Shown here in pieces: positions 62,468 to 64,000 of a stretch of 64,000 bases of DNA. The translations under genes and the position numbers were made by a program. Source of the DNA: Adhaeribacter aerolatus (lineage in GTDB: Bacteria > Bacteroidota > Bacteroidia > Cytophagales > Hymenobacteraceae); assembly GCF_007991635.1 (NCBI RefSeq), contig NZ_BJYS01000004.1, positions 62,001 through 126,000 of the forward strand. Direction: 5' to 3'. The first letter of the stretch is position 1. Every line of letters starts with the position of its first letter. A model generated the notes under the pieces. It saw only the letters and a program-made list of their open reading frames with translations. It was not told where the DNA came from and searched no databases.

Positions 62468-63385
62468 TTAAATGTATCCTATAAGCAGCTTCCTAAAAAG
62501 CCTCTCACCAATAACATTGCGGAGAATTAATAAAAACCTTAATGGCAATAAACCATTCTTAACTTGGTATATTTGATTCAACACCAGAAGTACCTTTTCC
62601 TGGGTGTTAAGCTTGTGATGGTATAAATACCGCTTAAGCTTTTTACTTATACAATCATATATGAAACTCTGCCATTTCAAATTATATACTGATACATCCA
62701 ACAGCGCATTGATAACCTGCAAGGAGGCTGTCTTATCTTCATTTGTAATAGAGCCCGAATGTTGCCGATACCCGGCTATAACCCTATCATCAGAATAGAA
62801 TGTATAACCCGATAACATTAAACGTAACCATAAATGATAATCCTCAGCATTTTGAATATCCAATTTTTCAGAAAATCCTTTTACATTTACAACAATATCT
62901 CTTTTACATAATACAGTTAAAATTGAGACTTGGTTATTCTGAATAAAAGCTTTTATTCCTAGCTCACCAAAATATATATTTTTTTGAATATTTGTTACAC
63001 CTAATCTATTATGGTCATCAAATAAGTAACAATTGCCAAACACTAAATCAACTTTCATTTCATTGATTAAATTTATTTGGAAAGATAATTTATCATTCTC
63101 CCATAAATCATCAGAATCTAAGAAAGCAAGATAATCACCAGTAGAATATTCAATACCTTTATTTCTAGCTCTTCCTTGCTTGCCATTAAGCTGCCAAAAA
63201 TATTTAATCCTTTTATCTAATTTTATAAAGGTATCTACAATCTCTTTAGTATTATCAGTTGAACCATCATCTACAATTATTAATTCCCAAAATGAATATG
63301 TTTGTGCAAGTACAGACTGAATGGAATCGCCAATAAACTTACTTGAATTATAAGCTGGCATTATAATAGAAACCAAAGATGACAT
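62468..63385 (-). CDS. GT2 family glycosyltransferase
   Basis: 305 residues. LVSIIMPAYNSSKFIGDSIQ, IIVDDGSTDNTKEIVDTFI and LAFLDSDDLWENDKLSFQ are standard GT2 marks; NAEDYHLWLRLMLSGY holds the late acid. It resembles capsule/teichoic-type enzymes that read a D-S-D-D-L-W motif. It is in a run with its neighbours (30 bp gap). Sugar unknown. Confidence 0.92.
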   Translation of the reverse strand: MSSLVSIIMPAYNSSKFIGDSIQSVLAQTYSFWELIIVDDGSTDNTKEIVDTFIKLDKRIKYFWQLNGKQGRARNKGIEYSTGDYLAFLDSDDLWENDKLSFQINLINEMKVDLVFGNCYLFDDHNRLGVTNIQKNIYFGELGIKAFIQNNQVSILTVLCKRDIVVNVKGFSEKLDIQNAEDYHLWLRLMLSGYTFYSDDRVIAGYRQHSGSITNEDKTASLQVINALLDVSVYNLKWQSFIYDCISKKLKRYLYHHKLNTQEKVLLVLNQIYQVKNGLLPLRFLLILRNVIGERLFRKLLIGYI

Positions 63386-63454
63386 ATAATCATTTTTTTT
63401 AAATGCCGTAGAAAAACACCTGTCATCATATTAATAAAATTTAAAAATGGAAAA

Positions 63455-64000
63455 CTATATACCTTTAAAATAATTCAATAAAGTTTTACTTTCCTGTTCA
63501 TTAAGATAAAAACAATTTTTACGGATCAAATTTTCTTCAATAACTTTCTTACTTACTTCTCTTTCATTTTGAAAAACGTTCACCGCAAACTCATATAGTT
63601 CTTCCATATTATTACAATATGAAATATCTGTAACACCAGATTCATAAATATCTGAATCCACATTAATTATTATAGTTTTCAATCCTAAGCTAATTGCCTC
63701 TATTGGAGAATAACCAACGAAGTTACCTACTGAAAAATTAAGAAAATACCCACTAAGGTACGTTTCATCTAAGTCCTCGTATCTAATAGATTTATTTGTA
63801 AAAAGCACATTTTCTAATATATTTAACTCCAAAGCCATTGCGATTAGCTTATTAAAAATAGTTTCAGATTGTATCTCCCCAATAATATTCAATTTAATTG
63901 GTCCAATATTATTCTTAATTTTTGAAACACAAATTAAAACAGAATCAAAAAAATTTTTGTCATCTGCAACTCTAGCAACTATATTAAAAACAATCATCCC
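63455..64000 (-). CDS. GT4-like glycosyltransferase, C-terminal part only
   Basis: Runs off the right edge. At least 181 residues are seen, with an ATG at 63997 that is probably internal. IVARVADDKNFFDSV matches the first strand of a GT-B C-terminal domain, LNIIGEIQSE the next, and GYFLNFSVGNFVGYSPIEAISLGLKTIIINVD the donor-site Glu region. The N-terminal acceptor domain lies outside the window. Sugar unknown. Confidence 0.75.
   Translation of the reverse strand, partial: GMIVFNIVARVADDKNFFDSVLICVSKIKNNIGPIKLNIIGEIQSETIFNKLIAMALELNILENVLFTNKSIRYEDLDETYLSGYFLNFSVGNFVGYSPIEAISLGLKTIIINVDSDIYESGVTDISYCNNMEELYEFAVNVFQNEREVSKKVIEENLIRKNCFYLNEQESKTLLNYFKGI

Noticed and set aside
1-64000. tRNA, rRNA or riboswitch genes
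   Set aside because: I scanned by eye for rRNA-like sequence, cloverleaf-type ends and known riboswitch cores and saw none; a covariance-model search would be the decisive test.

Overview
The window looks like a chromosomal segment of a member of the Bacteroidota, most likely the order Cytophagales (Hymenobacteraceae/Adhaeribacter-like; genus inferred, not proven). The signs are the gene families (DUF1800/DUF1501 pair, short-LID adenylate kinase, membrane pyrophosphatase, DPP IV-type S9 peptidase), the near absence of Shine-Dalgarno sites, occasional TAnnTTTG -7 boxes, and several TTG/GTG starts. I saw no rRNA, tRNA or CRISPR array.

Layout. 0-1.5 kb: end of an RND efflux operon. 1.9-15.5 kb: a dense signalling region. 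It holds a NarL-type regulator, three STAS proteins, a multi-PAS histidine kinase, a DUF898/M48 pair, a lone receiver, and a five-gene stressosome operon (RsbR-RsbS-RsbT, an RsbT-SpoIIE phosphatase fusion, and an RsbT-histidine kinase fusion), followed by a PAS kinase. 15.6-27.2 kb: general metabolism and secreted proteins (DPP IV-like peptidase, AsmA-like protein, aspartate ammonia-lyase, DUF1800/DUF1501). 27.4-36.7 kb: housekeeping genes on the minus strand (rhamnose mutarotase, ABC ATPase, dnaJ, grpE, obgE, adk, hpt, hppA, M42-like peptidase).

37-64 kb: a surface-polysaccharide region. It starts with a GT2/WecD/WecE set for 4-acetamido-4,6-dideoxyhexose, then membrane proteins, two GT4 enzymes, an asparagine synthase and, from about 50 kb onward, a visibly AT-rich run of glycosyltransferases of many families. 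A decayed beta-helix protein gene, an acyltransferase and an IS256-type transposase remnant lie inside this part. The last gene runs off the right edge.

The intergenic DNA is rich in small repeats. The most striking is a palindromic repeat family (core tgtcattcaggaggaacct / reverse complement). Two compact copies have no gene, while a third pair of inverted arms tightly brackets a 100-residue GIY-YIG nuclease gene, with the stop codon lying inside one arm. This is a candidate minimal mobile element. A second case is nested: a 116-bp element with 15-bp terminal inverted repeats and 12-bp flanking direct repeats has entered a copy of another repeat family, whose uninterrupted copy lies 1.6 kb away.

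Functionally, the stressosome operon is the most coherent system. RsbR/RsbS would form the sensing complex, RsbT the released switch kinase and the SpoIIE fusion the resetting phosphatase. The RsbT-histidine kinase fusion, next to a convergent single-domain receiver, suggests output through phosphorelay rather than an alternative sigma factor.
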